Positions 18,469-27,786 of a stretch of DNA of 64,000 nucleotides are shown piece after piece. The notes below the pieces were generated by a model. It was given only the letters and a program-made list of their open reading frames with translations, was not told the origin of the DNA and ran no database searches. The DNA is taken from contig NZ_CP016757.1 in NCBI RefSeq assembly GCF_001701045.1, forward strand, positions 1,791,501-1,855,500, in the 5' to 3' direction. Numbering within the stretch: the stretch's first letter is position 1; every line of letters begins with the position of its first letter. The stretch comes from Cloacibacillus porcorum. GTDB lineage: Bacteria > Synergistota > Synergistia > Synergistales > Synergistaceae. The position numbers were made by a program, and so were the translations under genes.

Positions 18469-19827
18469 CTATTCCGCCTCTTTTTCGACCTTTTCTTCGG
18501 CCTTCTTTTCCGGAACCTCGGTGACCTTCACCGTCGTTACGAGGTAGTCGACCGTCTTACGGTTGCGGATCTTCTCCGCCATCTCAAAGAGCCTGTCGCG
18601 GTCGCCGTAGATGTAGTCCTGGAGTTTCTTCGGGTCCACGCCAGACATGCGGGCGATAGAGGTGATCTCCTGTGTAAGCTCCTCGGGAGTCCACTCGATA
18701 TCGTTGGCCTCGGCCACCGCCTCGAGTACGAGCGCGCGCTTCACGATGTTCATCGCCGCCATGTCGAGTTCGGCCTCATAGCTCTCTTTGTTCATGCCGC
18801 TCTTTTCAAAGAACTCTTCCATCGTCATGTTGTTCTCTCTCTTGATTCTCTCAGCCTGCTGCTTCCTGATGGAATCTTTCTGACGCTCGATGAGCGTCAT
18901 CGGGACATCTACCTCGACCATGCCGGCGATCTTGTTGACGATAGTGTCTTTGAGGTTCTCTTTGCTCTGGTTCTCCGCCGCGGCTTCGAGCTGCTTCCTG
19001 ACCTCTTCCTTGAATTCACCGGTCGTCTTGTGCTTCGACTGCGTGATCTCAATTACCAGTTCGTCGGTCAGTTCGGGAGTGGTCTTCTTCATGATGCCGA
19101 GTACCTCAATCTCGTAACGGCTCTTAACGACGTGGTCCTTCTTCGCCTCTTCACCCTCGACGGGGAGCTCTATTGAGACTGTCTCTCCGGGGGCTTTGCC
19201 GACGAGCGCTTCGACGACTTCGGGACGCATCGTATCGGCGCCGAGGAATATCTCGGTCTTCTGCCCCTCTTCGGCCTTCTTCTCGCTGCCGTCTTCGTAA
19301 TAGAGGAAGGTGTCGTACTGGACTGAGGCGTAATCGTCCTTTGTCAGGGGACGCTCTTCGTAGGTGGGGACCATCTCAGCGCGGCTCTCAACAATGCGCT
19401 TGACCTGATCCTCGACCATCTCGTCCGTCGTCTCATACACGGTCTTTTCAACTTCTATCTCCTCGAGGTTCGGCAGGTCAAACTGCGGTGTGACTTCAAA
19501 CTTGACCGTCACCTCAAAACCCTCACCCTCCTTGATCTCTCCGGGCTTGACATCGGGTTCGGCGATGAGCTTAAGCTCATATTCTTCTATCATCTTGTCG
19601 ATAGCGTCAGGGATGAGGTTCTCCATCGTCTCAGCGTAGACGGCATCTTTCGGGAAGTAGAGCTCAAGAGTCCGGCGCGGGATCTTGCCCTTGCGGAAGC
19701 CCTTTATGTTGGCCTGTTTGGATATCTTCTTGTAGGTGCTTTCAACGGCCTTCGTTACCTCTTCGGCGGTAAACTGGGCCTTGGCCTCCACGACGTTCTT
19801 TTCCTGCGAAAGTATTTCGGTCTTCAA
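18469..19827 (-). CDS. tig: Trigger factor
   Basis: A ribosome-associated folding chaperone of about 452 residues. The ribosome-binding loop is in GFRKGKIPRRTLE near residue 45. A PPIase-type middle domain and a long helical C-terminal domain follow. The open frame extends 34 codons further upstream, but the TTG at 19827 is the better start: AAGGGG lies just before it and the protein then begins at the conserved LKTEILSQEKNVVEAKAQF. The C-terminal tail is Glu/Lys-rich. It heads the operon with clpP, clpX and lon. Confidence 0.95.
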   Translation of the reverse strand: MKTEILSQEKNVVEAKAQFTAEEVTKAVESTYKKISKQANIKGFRKGKIPRRTLELYFPKDAVYAETMENLIPDAIDKMIEEYELKLIAEPDVKPGEIKEGEGFEVTVKFEVTPQFDLPNLEEIEVEKTVYETTDEMVEDQVKRIVESRAEMVPTYEERPLTKDDYASVQYDTFLYYEDGSEKKAEEGQKTEIFLGADTMRPEVVEALVGKAPGETVSIELPVEGEEAKKDHVVKSRYEIEVLGIMKKTTPELTDELVIEITQSKHKTTGEFKEEVRKQLEAAAENQSKENLKDTIVNKIAGMVEVDVPMTLIERQKDSIRKQQAERIKRENNMTMEEFFEKSGMNKESYEAELDMAAMNIVKRALVLEAVAEANDIEWTPEELTQEITSIARMSGVDPKKLQDYIYGDRDRLFEMAEKIRNRKTVDYLVTTVKVTEVPEKKAEEKVEKEAE

Positions 19828-20145
19828 TTTATTTTCCCCTTTCAAATTATTACAACGCTCTATGTTCAACCATAGCATTTTACCATAACTAACTAATTTC
19901 CACACATAGATATTGTGAAAAAGTTTCAAAATATGTGCAATTCACTAAAAACGTAGGGAGACCGTTGTCATCCCCCGCTCCGCCAGTCTCCATATACCCT
20001 TCCTGCCGGATGTTTCCGAGATGGTCATGAGGTAAACGCGGAGACTCAACGGAATGTGACGCGCACAAATATATCACAGCCGGGCCAGGCTGAAAAGCGG
20101 TATTTTATGGGCGTAATTTTTCTGACTTTACCTTAACGCACCAGC

Positions 20146-21486
20146 CTAGCCGATTCCGCCCGGTATGACGACTCCAAGCAGCAGCACGATAACCGTCAGC
20201 GCGCAGTAGACGTACTTGCTGAGCGGATATATCCAGACCGGCAGCGGCTTTGTGCGTCCCTTCATGAGTTCTGCGCCGACATATTTTTTGCCGAATACCC
20301 AGAAGAACATGATGCCGGCCATCCCGGCTCCCAGAGGGCAGACATAGATGGAGACAAAATCCATCCAGCCGCCGACGATTCCCTGAATGCAGGTAGAGAC
20401 GATAACGCCGGCGCCGGCGACGCAAAGGCAGGCCTGAAGGCGGCTGAGTCCCAGTCTCTCCTGCAGTGTGGCGATCGGCGTCTCATAAAGGTTGATCAGC
20501 GAAGAAATCCCCGCGAAGGTAACAGCGACGAAGAAGATTATTACTATCAGCGCGCCGCCGGGCATATTTTTAAAAAGATTCGGCAGCGCGATGAACATCA
20601 GCCCGGGACCGCCGGTGTTCAGCTGCGCCCCCGTGGTAGCGATGGCGGGGATGATAACGAGCGCGGCGAGCATAGAGGCGATTGTGTCAAATACGGCGAC
20701 GTTGCGCGCCGAGTAGAGCACGTCCTCTCTGTCGCTGAGATAGGAGCCGTAGATCAAAGTACCGTTTCCTGCTACGGAGAGCGAGAAAAACGACTGCCCC
20801 ATCGCGTATATCCAGGTCATAGGATCGCGCAGCCCTTTAGGATCGATGGTAAATATATATTTATATCCGCCAGCGGCCCCCTCCTGGAAAAAGACGTAGA
20901 CGCCGAGGCAGATAAATAAAAGGAAGAAGAGCGGCATCATGATGCCGTTAGCCCTCTCAATACCGTTGCCGATCCCCATGATGAGGATAAAAAAGGTGAC
21001 GGCGATGGCGATCCACTGCCAGAGGTTATTGCCAAAGGCGACCGCCATGCCGCCGAACATCGCCCCAAATGCCTCGGGAGAGACCGGCGCGAGAGTGGCT
21101 CCGCTGAAGGCCCCGAAGGTGTACTTGAATATCCAGCCGACGACGACAGTGTAGCCGATCGCCAGCGCCAGCGAACCGAGCACGGGTACGACCCCGAGCA
21201 TCTCTCCCAAACGGCCGTTCCTGCCGCGCGACTCGACCGCCTTTTTAAAGGCCCCCATCGGCCCGGAACGCGTACCACGCCCAAAAGCCATCTCACCCGT
21301 CACCCCTGAAGAGGCGATCAAAAAAACGAAAATTAAATATGGTATGAGAAATGTACCGCCGCCATAGCGCGAAACGCGCTGCGGAAACATCCAGATATTG
21401 CCCATACCGACGGCTGAACCGATACAGGCCAGTATAAAGCCCCATTTACTGATAAAACCGTCTCTTACCTTGCCATCACCGGCCAT
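20146..21486 (-). CDS. Sodium-dependent transporter (NSS/SNF family)
   Basis: About 446 residues with roughly 11-12 hydrophobic segments. The diagnostic first-helix motif WGFILACIGSAVGMGNIWMF contains the unwound Na+/substrate site. Bacterial members (LeuT, TnaT, MhsT types) take up amino acids with Na+. The substrate cannot be read from the sequence. The ATG at 21486 has GGAG at good spacing. It seems to stand alone: tig precedes it on one side and a recombinase remnant lies on the other. Confidence 0.88.
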   Translation of the reverse strand: MAGDGKVRDGFISKWGFILACIGSAVGMGNIWMFPQRVSRYGGGTFLIPYLIFVFLIASSGVTGEMAFGRGTRSGPMGAFKKAVESRGRNGRLGEMLGVVPVLGSLALAIGYTVVVGWIFKYTFGAFSGATLAPVSPEAFGAMFGGMAVAFGNNLWQWIAIAVTFFILIMGIGNGIERANGIMMPLFFLLFICLGVYVFFQEGAAGGYKYIFTIDPKGLRDPMTWIYAMGQSFFSLSVAGNGTLIYGSYLSDREDVLYSARNVAVFDTIASMLAALVIIPAIATTGAQLNTGGPGLMFIALPNLFKNMPGGALIVIIFFVAVTFAGISSLINLYETPIATLQERLGLSRLQACLCVAGAGVIVSTCIQGIVGGWMDFVSIYVCPLGAGMAGIMFFWVFGKKYVGAELMKGRTKPLPVWIYPLSKYVYCALTVIVLLLGVVIPGGIG

Positions 21487-21574
21487 CACATTTCACTCCA
21501 GTTTATTAGATTATTATTTTCTTTCCGGGCGGTTTTGCCCCACCTATATAATATCACCTGCATACGGTTGACAT

Positions 21575-21945
21575 ACCAAATAATAGCATTGTTTTCATTA
21601 CAATGGGAGGATATAGACTTCAACGCAAAAACTATCCTTCTCCACGCCGCCAGCGCAAAGTCACAGGAAACTCTCATCATCCCTATAAACGATATCGTGT
21701 ATAACAACCTAGAGCTTTGGCAGAAAAAGACAGAAAAAATCTGGTTTTATCTTTCCAAACCCAAAAATTGGCAAACCATATAAAAACTATAACGGCTCAT
21801 GGGAGGCGCTGCTTAAAGATGCAGAAATAAGTAACTATCGCTGGATGATATGCGCCATGATTTCGCCTCTCGCCTGGTAATAATGGGCGTCGACCTCAAC
21901 ACCGTTCGTGAACTCCTCGGCTACTCAGAAATAAAAGTGACCTAA
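21575..21945 (+). pseudogene. Decayed tyrosine recombinase (integrase) fragment
   Basis: Three frame segments together read as the catalytic half of a phage-type integrase. The first has ALFSLQWEDIDF, KSQETLIIPIND; the second, shifted, GKPYKNYNGSWEALLKDA; the third [20 protein letters not shown] then [11 protein letters not shown] and a stop. At least two frameshifts (near 21765 and 21842) separate them. The stop falls before the catalytic Tyr, and the N-terminal half is missing. The DNA is more AT-rich than its neighbours. It marks an old integration event at the start of the accessory region. Confidence 0.8.
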
Positions 21946-22143
21946 CGTTTGTTATGTGATTAAAAATTGCTATTTTATCTATAATGTTACTTTTACTTGG
22001 GTAATGGCTTGTCTTTAGCCATTTTTGGTAGAGGCAGGCGCGAACTTTTTTGAAAAAAACTACTCAAAACTTTGGCAAAATTACATTATATGAGCGTCCA
22101 TATAAGAGATTAAGAAAAGAGAACGGAGATATATAGCTCACAT

Positions 22144-22176
22144 AAACATGGCCGCCGTTGTCCAGCGGCCATGTTT
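22144..22176. terminator. Hairpin after the AtuA genes
   Basis: A 12-bp perfect stem (AAACATGGCCGC / GCGGCCATGTTT) with a 9-base loop, 30 bases past the last gene of the AtuA-ABC operon. There is no T-run beyond a short TTTATG on the minus strand, so it is a weak terminator or a transcript-stabilising hairpin. Confidence 0.5.
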
Positions 22177-22206
22177 ACAGTATAAAGTTCAGGTAGAATG
22201 ACAAAA

Positions 22207-22506
22207 CTACAATTCCATTTCAAGCAGCGCCATCCCGAGCGACTTCCCATGCCGGTCTATGGACAGGCTTCTAGTTACGCCTCCCCCCAAAGAATCGTGA
22301 AGTACGAAATTCATTGAGCAAATAGAATCTACCTCATACCGTTCGACCTCACCACAACAGATATCTTTGTAAAACTCTCGCACACGTGCAGCGGTAACCT
22401 TTTCCTTCAACAACGGGTAATCTTCGTCATTATAAGGAACAACACAGATGTTGCATAGGTTGCCTTTATCTCCGGTACGTGTGTGAGCTATCTCTCCCAG
22501 CTTCAT
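22207..22506 (-). CDS. AtuA C-terminal domain protein
   Basis: A 99-residue protein with KLGEIAHTRTGDKGNLCNI near its N-terminus and a Gly-rich SLGGGVTRSLSIDRHGKSLG end. These match the small C-terminal domain found at the end of AtuA (acyclic terpene utilisation) proteins. Here it is a separate gene, two bases after the stop of the large AtuA domain. The ATG at 22506 has GAGGTG at good spacing. Together the two genes cover what is one chain in Pseudomonas-type AtuA. Confidence 0.82.
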   Translation of the reverse strand: MKLGEIAHTRTGDKGNLCNICVVPYNDEDYPLLKEKVTAARVREFYKDICCGEVERYEVDSICSMNFVLHDSLGGGVTRSLSIDRHGKSLGMALLEMEL

Positions 22507-22508
22507 AT

Positions 22509-23858
22509 TTACACCTCGCAGTAACTTACAGTCCAAGAGACATCTTCTCTAGGAACTAAAATATTATCTACAGAGAGTACCTTTCTTATGTCATAATCAA
22601 TGCCTGAACTGCCAGCCGGACCGTTGATATACATACATTGTACCTCACGCGCCACCGCCTGGGCATCTTCAAAAGTTTTGGTCCGCGCGCTGACACGGAG
22701 GCGTATTTCACTGTGAACGTCCGGTGTGATAAACCTTGATATCGAGTCTTTATAAAGCGAATTATATCCGATGAAGTCCACTCTGAATTCATCCGGCGCC
22801 ACTCCTATAATTTTTAACCGCTTTCGTACTATATCGGCACATAGCTCCGCCCGCGCAAGCGCGCTACTCCCTCCAAAGCTTATAGAGGCCTCTCCTATAT
22901 AACAGTCGCTGTAGCCGATATTCACTTTATAATTGACCGGTTCTCCCTTGGAGGATGCGTTTTGCGCAAGAACCTTATCAGGTCCGATAGTTTTAAATGT
23001 CACCTGTGAAAAATCGGCTATGCCGTCAGGCGTTATATAGTATCCCGGATCGCATATCTCATAAAGCAGCTGCTCTCGGCAGTTGCCTTCGCACACAATC
23101 CCACCGGACCCCTCAACCTTGGTTATAAAAAAGTCGCCGGTTTCGTCTATTTCAGCTATAGGGAATCCTACTCTTTCAAGCCCTTCTACGTCTTTGTGTC
23201 CAGGGTCGGCGTAAAAACCTCCGGTTACCTGAGAACAACATTCCAGTAAATGTCCTAGAAGCAACGCCTGACCCATAAGATGTTTCTGCTCCGTCGTCCA
23301 TTTGAATTCATGTTTCAGAGGCCCTACAAACAGAGCAGGGTCAGCGACACGTCCGGTGACGACTATATCGCAGCCATTATCTAATGCTTCGCATATCGGG
23401 TCGCCGCTGAGATATACATTGGCAGAAACTACCTCTTCAAGCCTGCCGACAGGTATGTTACGGTCCATTAGCAGCGTATCTCCGTACCTACCGATATTAT
23501 GAGTTATATCGTCCCCTTGGACCATACCTATCTTCAGCCCTTTAATACCAAGCTCTTCGGCAATTTCACGGATCTTGGCGACGGCACCCGGAGTGTTGGC
23601 AGCCCCCATATTACTTATAATTTTCGTTTTCTTTTCCAGCGCGAGAGCCATAAACCTTCTCATACGCTCCTCAAGCTGAGGGTTATATCCCATGTTGGGA
23701 TCTCTGAGTTTTTCCATCTGCGCGTCCGCTATCGTCCTTTCTGCCAGACATTCGAACACGAGATAGTCTATATCCCCCTTTTTTAAAAGCTCTTCAGTCG
23801 GCTCGAGGCGTTCATAGGTACACCCACCGGAACCACAGCCAATTCTTATCTTTTTCAT
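22509..23858 (-). CDS. AtuA-family protein (DUF1446), main domain
   Basis: A 449-residue protein opening MKKIRIGCGSGGCTYERLEP and containing KTKIISNMGAANTPGAVAKI, both typical of the DUF1446/AtuA family. AtuA proteins are associated with breakdown of branched or acyclic acyl-CoA compounds; the exact chemistry is not firmly known. It follows an ABC importer in the same transcription unit, suggesting that the imported compound is its substrate or a precursor. The C-terminal AtuA domain is encoded by the next gene. Confidence 0.85.
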   Translation of the reverse strand: MKKIRIGCGSGGCTYERLEPTEELLKKGDIDYLVFECLAERTIADAQMEKLRDPNMGYNPQLEERMRRFMALALEKKTKIISNMGAANTPGAVAKIREIAEELGIKGLKIGMVQGDDITHNIGRYGDTLLMDRNIPVGRLEEVVSANVYLSGDPICEALDNGCDIVVTGRVADPALFVGPLKHEFKWTTEQKHLMGQALLLGHLLECCSQVTGGFYADPGHKDVEGLERVGFPIAEIDETGDFFITKVEGSGGIVCEGNCREQLLYEICDPGYYITPDGIADFSQVTFKTIGPDKVLAQNASSKGEPVNYKVNIGYSDCYIGEASISFGGSSALARAELCADIVRKRLKIIGVAPDEFRVDFIGYNSLYKDSISRFITPDVHSEIRLRVSARTKTFEDAQAVAREVQCMYINGPAGSSGIDYDIRKVLSVDNILVPREDVSWTVSYCEV

Positions 23859-23874
23859 AATACACCTGACCTCA

Positions 23875-24648
23875 TCAGTGATGTTCGTTCAAAGTCCAAA
23901 AGAGTACGCGCCTCTTAAAGGCGTCAAAACCTATCATGATAGATACAAAAACAAATATCGTAACCAAAAGTCCGCCCAGAACACGTGCGTAGTCAGAAAA
24001 ATCCGCATAATATTGTATGTAGTACCCCAACCCTGAATTAGTGGCGAACATCTCTGCAACCGTCAGCAATATAAAAGCGAAATTCAGCGCGGTACCTGCT
24101 CCTGCCAATATCATTGGAGATGCGGCAGGCAGGATGACATTTGTCAGCATCTGTATACCCGACAATTCAAGTACTTTAGAATTGTCAAGATACTTTTGGT
24201 CTATCAGTAGAATCCCGCTGATTGTGCCGTTAAGGAACGGCCAAAAGCAACCGATAAATATGACCGCCACAGAAGAAATATAAAAGGTTGGCAAGACGGC
24301 AATCAGATACGGCGTCAGCATTGAAGGCGGAATAGGGCTCAGCGCGAAGATAATAGGCTTCAAATTCTTATGAAAGCGCGGAGACAAAGCGATGACCACG
24401 CCTAGAATTATACCCGCGAGAGCCGCGATGAAATATCCCGGAATCAAAAGCCCCATAGAGCTGAGGAAGCATTCGAAAAGCTGCGGAGACGAGCCTGTCA
24501 CCGTAGGCCATATTCTCGAGAACCCTGGGAAAAGTACGGGATCGAGCCAGCCGCAGAGATCGGTCGCAACCTCATACATGCAGAACGACGCAAACAGAAT
24601 AATGATCGTACCGCCGTAAAATTTGATAAACCTTGCCAACCTTCTCAT
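23875..24648 (-). CDS. ABC transporter permease (SsuC/TauC/NitT type)
   Basis: A 257-residue inner-membrane permease with about six hydrophobic segments. It has the cytoplasmic coupling-helix region near LELSGIQMLTNVILPAASPM, which matches the EAA motif of binding-protein-dependent importers. It lies between the binding protein and AtuA genes and belongs with them. Members import nitrate, sulfonates, taurine or pyrimidine-like compounds; the substrate here is not known. Confidence 0.88.
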   Translation of the reverse strand: MRRLARFIKFYGGTIIILFASFCMYEVATDLCGWLDPVLFPGFSRIWPTVTGSSPQLFECFLSSMGLLIPGYFIAALAGIILGVVIALSPRFHKNLKPIIFALSPIPPSMLTPYLIAVLPTFYISSVAVIFIGCFWPFLNGTISGILLIDQKYLDNSKVLELSGIQMLTNVILPAASPMILAGAGTALNFAFILLTVAEMFATNSGLGYYIQYYADFSDYARVLGGLLVTIFVFVSIMIGFDAFKRRVLFWTLNEHH

Positions 24649-24677
24649 TGAACTAAACCTCTCTCATCCAACAACCA

Positions 24678-25703
24678 TTAATTATTATATTTCTTATAAC
24701 GTTCCTCAAACATTTTAAAATTCTTGTTGTTAGGATATTCTGAGCGCAGTTCGTCCAGAGCTTCTTTGTATATCGAACTATTTATATGGTCGTTGATATC
24801 GATGCCCGCCGTATCGGCATATTTCAGCTTACCAAGCAGCTCCCACATATAGCGCACACCGTTCGTCTTAGGGTCTGATTCAAATACCTGGTTCGTTTTC
24901 TGGAGCATAGTACGAGAATTTTCCTCGTCAAGCTGCATATATTTCATGTTCAGGGTAACACAGTATTCCGGGTTGTTAATCAGAACATCCTCAGCACGTA
25001 TCCATGCGCGTATAAAAGCCTTTACGAGCTTAGGATTACTCTTAATCCATTTCGTATTTGCCACTGGACGGCAGCAGACATGCATAGGATCAAGATCATT
25101 CGTCCAGGTGAGTGTCTTTAGCCCGGAAGCCACAGACTGAAGATACGTTGAATTCGTTCCTACGCCCACATCCGCCTTGCCGGATTTGACGGCCGCGAGA
25201 ACCTCCGAGGGCTTTTTAAACTCCATTATCTCGCAATCCTTGCTTGGGTCATATCCTGCGCGCATCATAGCTCCGCGCCATACGATATCAGGAGTATACA
25301 TCCGCGGTACAGCAACCTTCTTACTAACGAAAGACTTCATCCCTTCGTACTTAAAATCCGGTTTTGCGTAGACCGGCATTCCGCCTGAAACATATCCAGC
25401 AAAAATCGTAAAATCCGCGCCTTTGGTTACAAATGTCAGAGGCGCCGCCGTACCAAATGAAACTGCAATATCGATCTTCTCCGCTCTCAAGGCCGATAAC
25501 GCATCAGTTGAATTTGAAAACGGCACCAGGTTAATATCAAATCCTTCTTCCTTTGCAAACCCCTTGTCGATGGCGATGAAACCAAGTATATTGCCGGTAG
25601 AAGGGTTATAGGCCAAGTTGATAGTGTTACTGGCAGCCATAGCCGTCCCCACTTGCAATACCACACCAAACACCAATGCCAGAAATACCTTGATGAACCT
25701 CAT
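24678..25703 (-). CDS. ABC transporter substrate-binding protein (NMT1/SsuA-like)
   Basis: A 341-residue exported protein. An N-terminal signal peptide (MRFIKVFLALVFGVVLQ followed by VGTAMAA) is cleaved near residue 24. The mature part begins SNTINLAYNPSTGNILGFIA, typical of NMT1/SsuA-like binding proteins that hold small organic anions between two lobes. No lipobox Cys is visible, so it is probably free in the periplasm, which fits a diderm. It is followed by the cognate permease. Confidence 0.88.
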   Translation of the reverse strand: MRFIKVFLALVFGVVLQVGTAMAASNTINLAYNPSTGNILGFIAIDKGFAKEEGFDINLVPFSNSTDALSALRAEKIDIAVSFGTAAPLTFVTKGADFTIFAGYVSGGMPVYAKPDFKYEGMKSFVSKKVAVPRMYTPDIVWRGAMMRAGYDPSKDCEIMEFKKPSEVLAAVKSGKADVGVGTNSTYLQSVASGLKTLTWTNDLDPMHVCCRPVANTKWIKSNPKLVKAFIRAWIRAEDVLINNPEYCVTLNMKYMQLDEENSRTMLQKTNQVFESDPKTNGVRYMWELLGKLKYADTAGIDINDHINSSIYKEALDELRSEYPNNKNFKMFEERYKKYNN

Positions 25704-25720
25704 TACGGATGCCTCCTATA

Positions 25721-26503
25721 TTAATTTAGTTTAGTTTCTATATCATTATTTAATATAGTAACTAATTGCTGCCTTAACGAACTAATCTTAGGATCGTTTA
25801 ATAGCTGTTCGCGCGTACAAAAGCGTGCCTTATCCAGAACACACGAATATATGACCCTGCTCGGCTTTAGTCCAAAGACATAGATCTTTGTGGAAAGATA
25901 AAGAGCTTCTTCAACGTCGTGAGTAACAAAAAAAATAGTTTTCCGTGTTCCGCTGTCCTGGTTCCAAAGAGATAGAATCAGATTCTGCAGATGCGCCCTC
26001 GTTACGGCATCCAATGCCCCAAACGGCTCATCCATCAGCAGGATGGGAGGATCCAGCGCAAACGAGCGGCATATTGCGCAACGCTGCCGCATCCCTCCAG
26101 AAAGTTCATTGGGATATTTATTATAAACTGACTCATCGAGACCGACACGTTTTAGAAAAAACATGGCTCGTTCTTTCAAATCTTGTTTTGTTATATCGCG
26201 AAACTTTTGCTGCATGGAGAGTACAATGTTTTTACCGGACGTAAACCAGGGGAAGAGGCTGTAATCCTGAAAAACCACGCCTCTGTCCAGGCTTGCGCCG
26301 GTTACTACCTTGCCGTTGATTACGATAGAACCAGAGCTGGGAGCCGCTAGCCCTGCTAACAAACGGAGGAAAGTGCTTTTGCCACATCCGGATTGACCAA
26401 GCAGGCAGACAAAATCACCACGCTCTATATCCATATCGATATTATCTAAAATTTTTTCTTCTCCGTATGAAAAGTGGATATTTCTAATATTAATAAAAGG
26501 CAT
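25721..26503 (-). CDS. ABC transporter ATP-binding protein (SsuB/TauB type)
   Basis: About 260 residues with Walker A GQSGCGKS, signature LSGGMRQR, Walker B ILLMDEPFGALD and the switch His in FFVTHDVEEAL. It powers the neighbouring permease. The open frame starts 17 codons earlier, but the ATG at 26503 (MPFINIRNIHFSYGEEK) has CAGGA upstream and matches the family N-terminus. It is the first gene of the importer-AtuA operon. The 600 bases upstream are AT-rich. Confidence 0.9.
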   Translation of the reverse strand: MPFINIRNIHFSYGEEKILDNIDMDIERGDFVCLLGQSGCGKSTFLRLLAGLAAPSSGSIVINGKVVTGASLDRGVVFQDYSLFPWFTSGKNIVLSMQQKFRDITKQDLKERAMFFLKRVGLDESVYNKYPNELSGGMRQRCAICRSFALDPPILLMDEPFGALDAVTRAHLQNLILSLWNQDSGTRKTIFFVTHDVEEALYLSTKIYVFGLKPSRVIYSCVLDKARFCTREQLLNDPKISSLRQQLVTILNNDIETKLN

Positions 26504-27165
26504 AATGGGCATTCCTGGCATAAAGAACAAGTAAAATATTAGTAAATAACGCAAAAGACAAAAAAATCACACCTTGTATCACTTTTTCATTTTCACAACA
26601 TTATACAATAAGACTGTTTTTTATCTATGTTCTAACTGTCAATACTCGTTATTCAAATAAACGATAATATAAATGACATAAAATCATTTTAATATTATTC
26701 ATAAGAATAATATTAAAGGTGTAATTTTATCATTTTTATTATATAGACCAAAAATATTTAAAAGGTCTCTTATAAAGAACAGTGAGTACCAAAATATGGC
26801 AGCGTCAGATAGTAATAGTTGTTGTTCGGGTCTTGTATATCTACGCATAAATAAAATATTCTGTGCAAATGTCGCTAATTACGTGCGCCGCTCTTTTTGG
26901 GCGACTGATGCCGCCAAGCACTAACATACTTTTGTATCTCTAACGGCGTGAGCAGTAGCTACTACGCCGCAAAAGAGCATGCACTTGGCGGCAGGGCGTG
27001 CTGTAGAACAATCTAATAAGAAAGTCAGATTACTTACGTTTGTTGAAGTTCCACTCGACAATTTGCCAAAGCGACGCCAATCAGGAGGGCGAGATTCCGA
27101 GCTATCTGGCTAAAGTCTCGTCTCTTTATGTTTGTATACCCATTTGATGCTACTCTCCTTTAATA
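26504..27165. other. AT-rich intergenic region
   Basis: About 660 bases between the importer operon and the toxin-antitoxin pair. The first 300 bases are very AT-rich and hold no convincing gene. The second half contains the nested palindromic element described separately. I saw no recognisable coding remnant. Confidence 0.6.
26890..26993. repeat. Nested palindromic element
   Basis: Inverted repeats are nested. TGCCGCCAAG at 26909-26918 pairs with CTTGGCGGCA at 26984-26993. GCTCTTTT at 26890-26897 pairs with AAAAGAGC at 26971-26978. CGGCGT at 26944-26949 pairs with ACGCCG at 26964-26969 around the perfect palindrome AGTAGCTACT. The first two helices interleave, so they cannot both form as a simple nested fold. 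It lies in an AT-rich gap upstream of the toxin-antitoxin pair. It could be a site for a recombinase, a remnant of a mobile element, or a structured RNA. Confidence 0.5.
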
Positions 27166-27204
27166 TTGCCACCGCCCTCCTACTCTGCTATACTTGTATA
27201 GCAG
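27166..27204 (+). promoter_or_regulatory. Promoter and operator of the toxin-antitoxin pair
   Basis: A -35 box TTGCCA (27166-27171), a 17-base spacer and a -10 box TATACT (27189-27194). The -10 box lies inside a perfect 9-bp inverted repeat, CTGCTATAC-TT-GTATAGCAG, at 27185-27204. A dyad over the -10 region 20 bases before the antitoxin start is where a ribbon-helix-helix antitoxin would bind to repress its own operon. Confidence 0.85.
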
Positions 27205-27224
27205 TAGATAGAGGAGGAATAAAA

Positions 27225-27449
27225 ATGCTTGCTATCCGTCTTGACGAAAAAACAGAAAGCCGTCTCGAAGATTTGTCCAGCAAAACAGGGCGAACAAAAA
27301 CTTGGTATGTTCGCAAAGCTATAGAGACTTATATTGACGACCTTGAGGATGCAGCTATCGCAGCCTCCGCCTACGAAGAATACCTTTTTGACGGCGGAAA
27401 ATCTTCACCGTTGGAAGACGTCAGGCGTCGCCTTGGGCTGGAGGATTGA
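27225..27449 (+). CDS. Ribbon-helix-helix antitoxin
   Basis: A 74-residue protein. The N-terminus MLAIRLDEKTESRLEDLSSK, followed by TGRTKTWYVRKAIETYIDD, is a classic RHH DNA-binding fold of CopG/RelB type. The acidic C-terminal tail (DGGKSSPLEDVRRRLGLED) is the usual toxin-binding part. The ATG at 27225 has GGAGGAATAAAA before it. The open frame extends further upstream but across the promoter. The toxin gene overlaps its end by 17 bases. Confidence 0.9.
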   Translation: MLAIRLDEKTESRLEDLSSKTGRTKTWYVRKAIETYIDDLEDAAIAASAYEEYLFDGGKSSPLEDVRRRLGLED

Positions 27450-27696
27450 GCTTTCGCGGCAGGCAGAAAAAGAACTTGCCGCAATTAACAAACCCGACGC
27501 ACTGCGCATCGCCAAATACCTCGCTGAGCTCGAAAAACTACAAGATCCAAGACTCCGCGGTAAGGCGCTCTCGGCAAACCTTTCCGGCCTCTGGCGCTAC
27601 CGTATAGGTGACTGGCGTGTCTTATGTCGTATAGAGGATGGATGTCTCATCGTCCTCGTAGTGCAGATTGGACACCGAAGCACAGTCTACGGCTAA
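27433..27696 (+). CDS. RelE/ParE-superfamily toxin
   Basis: About 87 residues: WRIELSRQAEKELAAINKP at the start, then KALSANLSGLWRYRIGDWRV and the C-terminal LVVQIGHRSTVYG. These are the hallmarks of RelE-type ribosome-dependent mRNA interferases or the ParE fold. The likely start is the TTG at 27433, because homologues begin at this point and the frame upstream is antitoxin sequence out of frame. Translation is coupled to the antitoxin. RelE-like rather than ParE-like is favoured by LWRYRIGDWRV, but this is not certain. Confidence 0.88.
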   Translation: MGWRIELSRQAEKELAAINKPDALRIAKYLAELEKLQDPRLRGKALSANLSGLWRYRIGDWRVLCRIEDGCLIVLVVQIGHRSTVYG

Positions 27697-27786
27697 TAGT
27701 AACCGGTTCACTGCTCTACTTGATAAAATATCGTCCGTGATTTCCAGTTTTATAGTCTTTCAGGATACATAGAGGAGACAGACATA

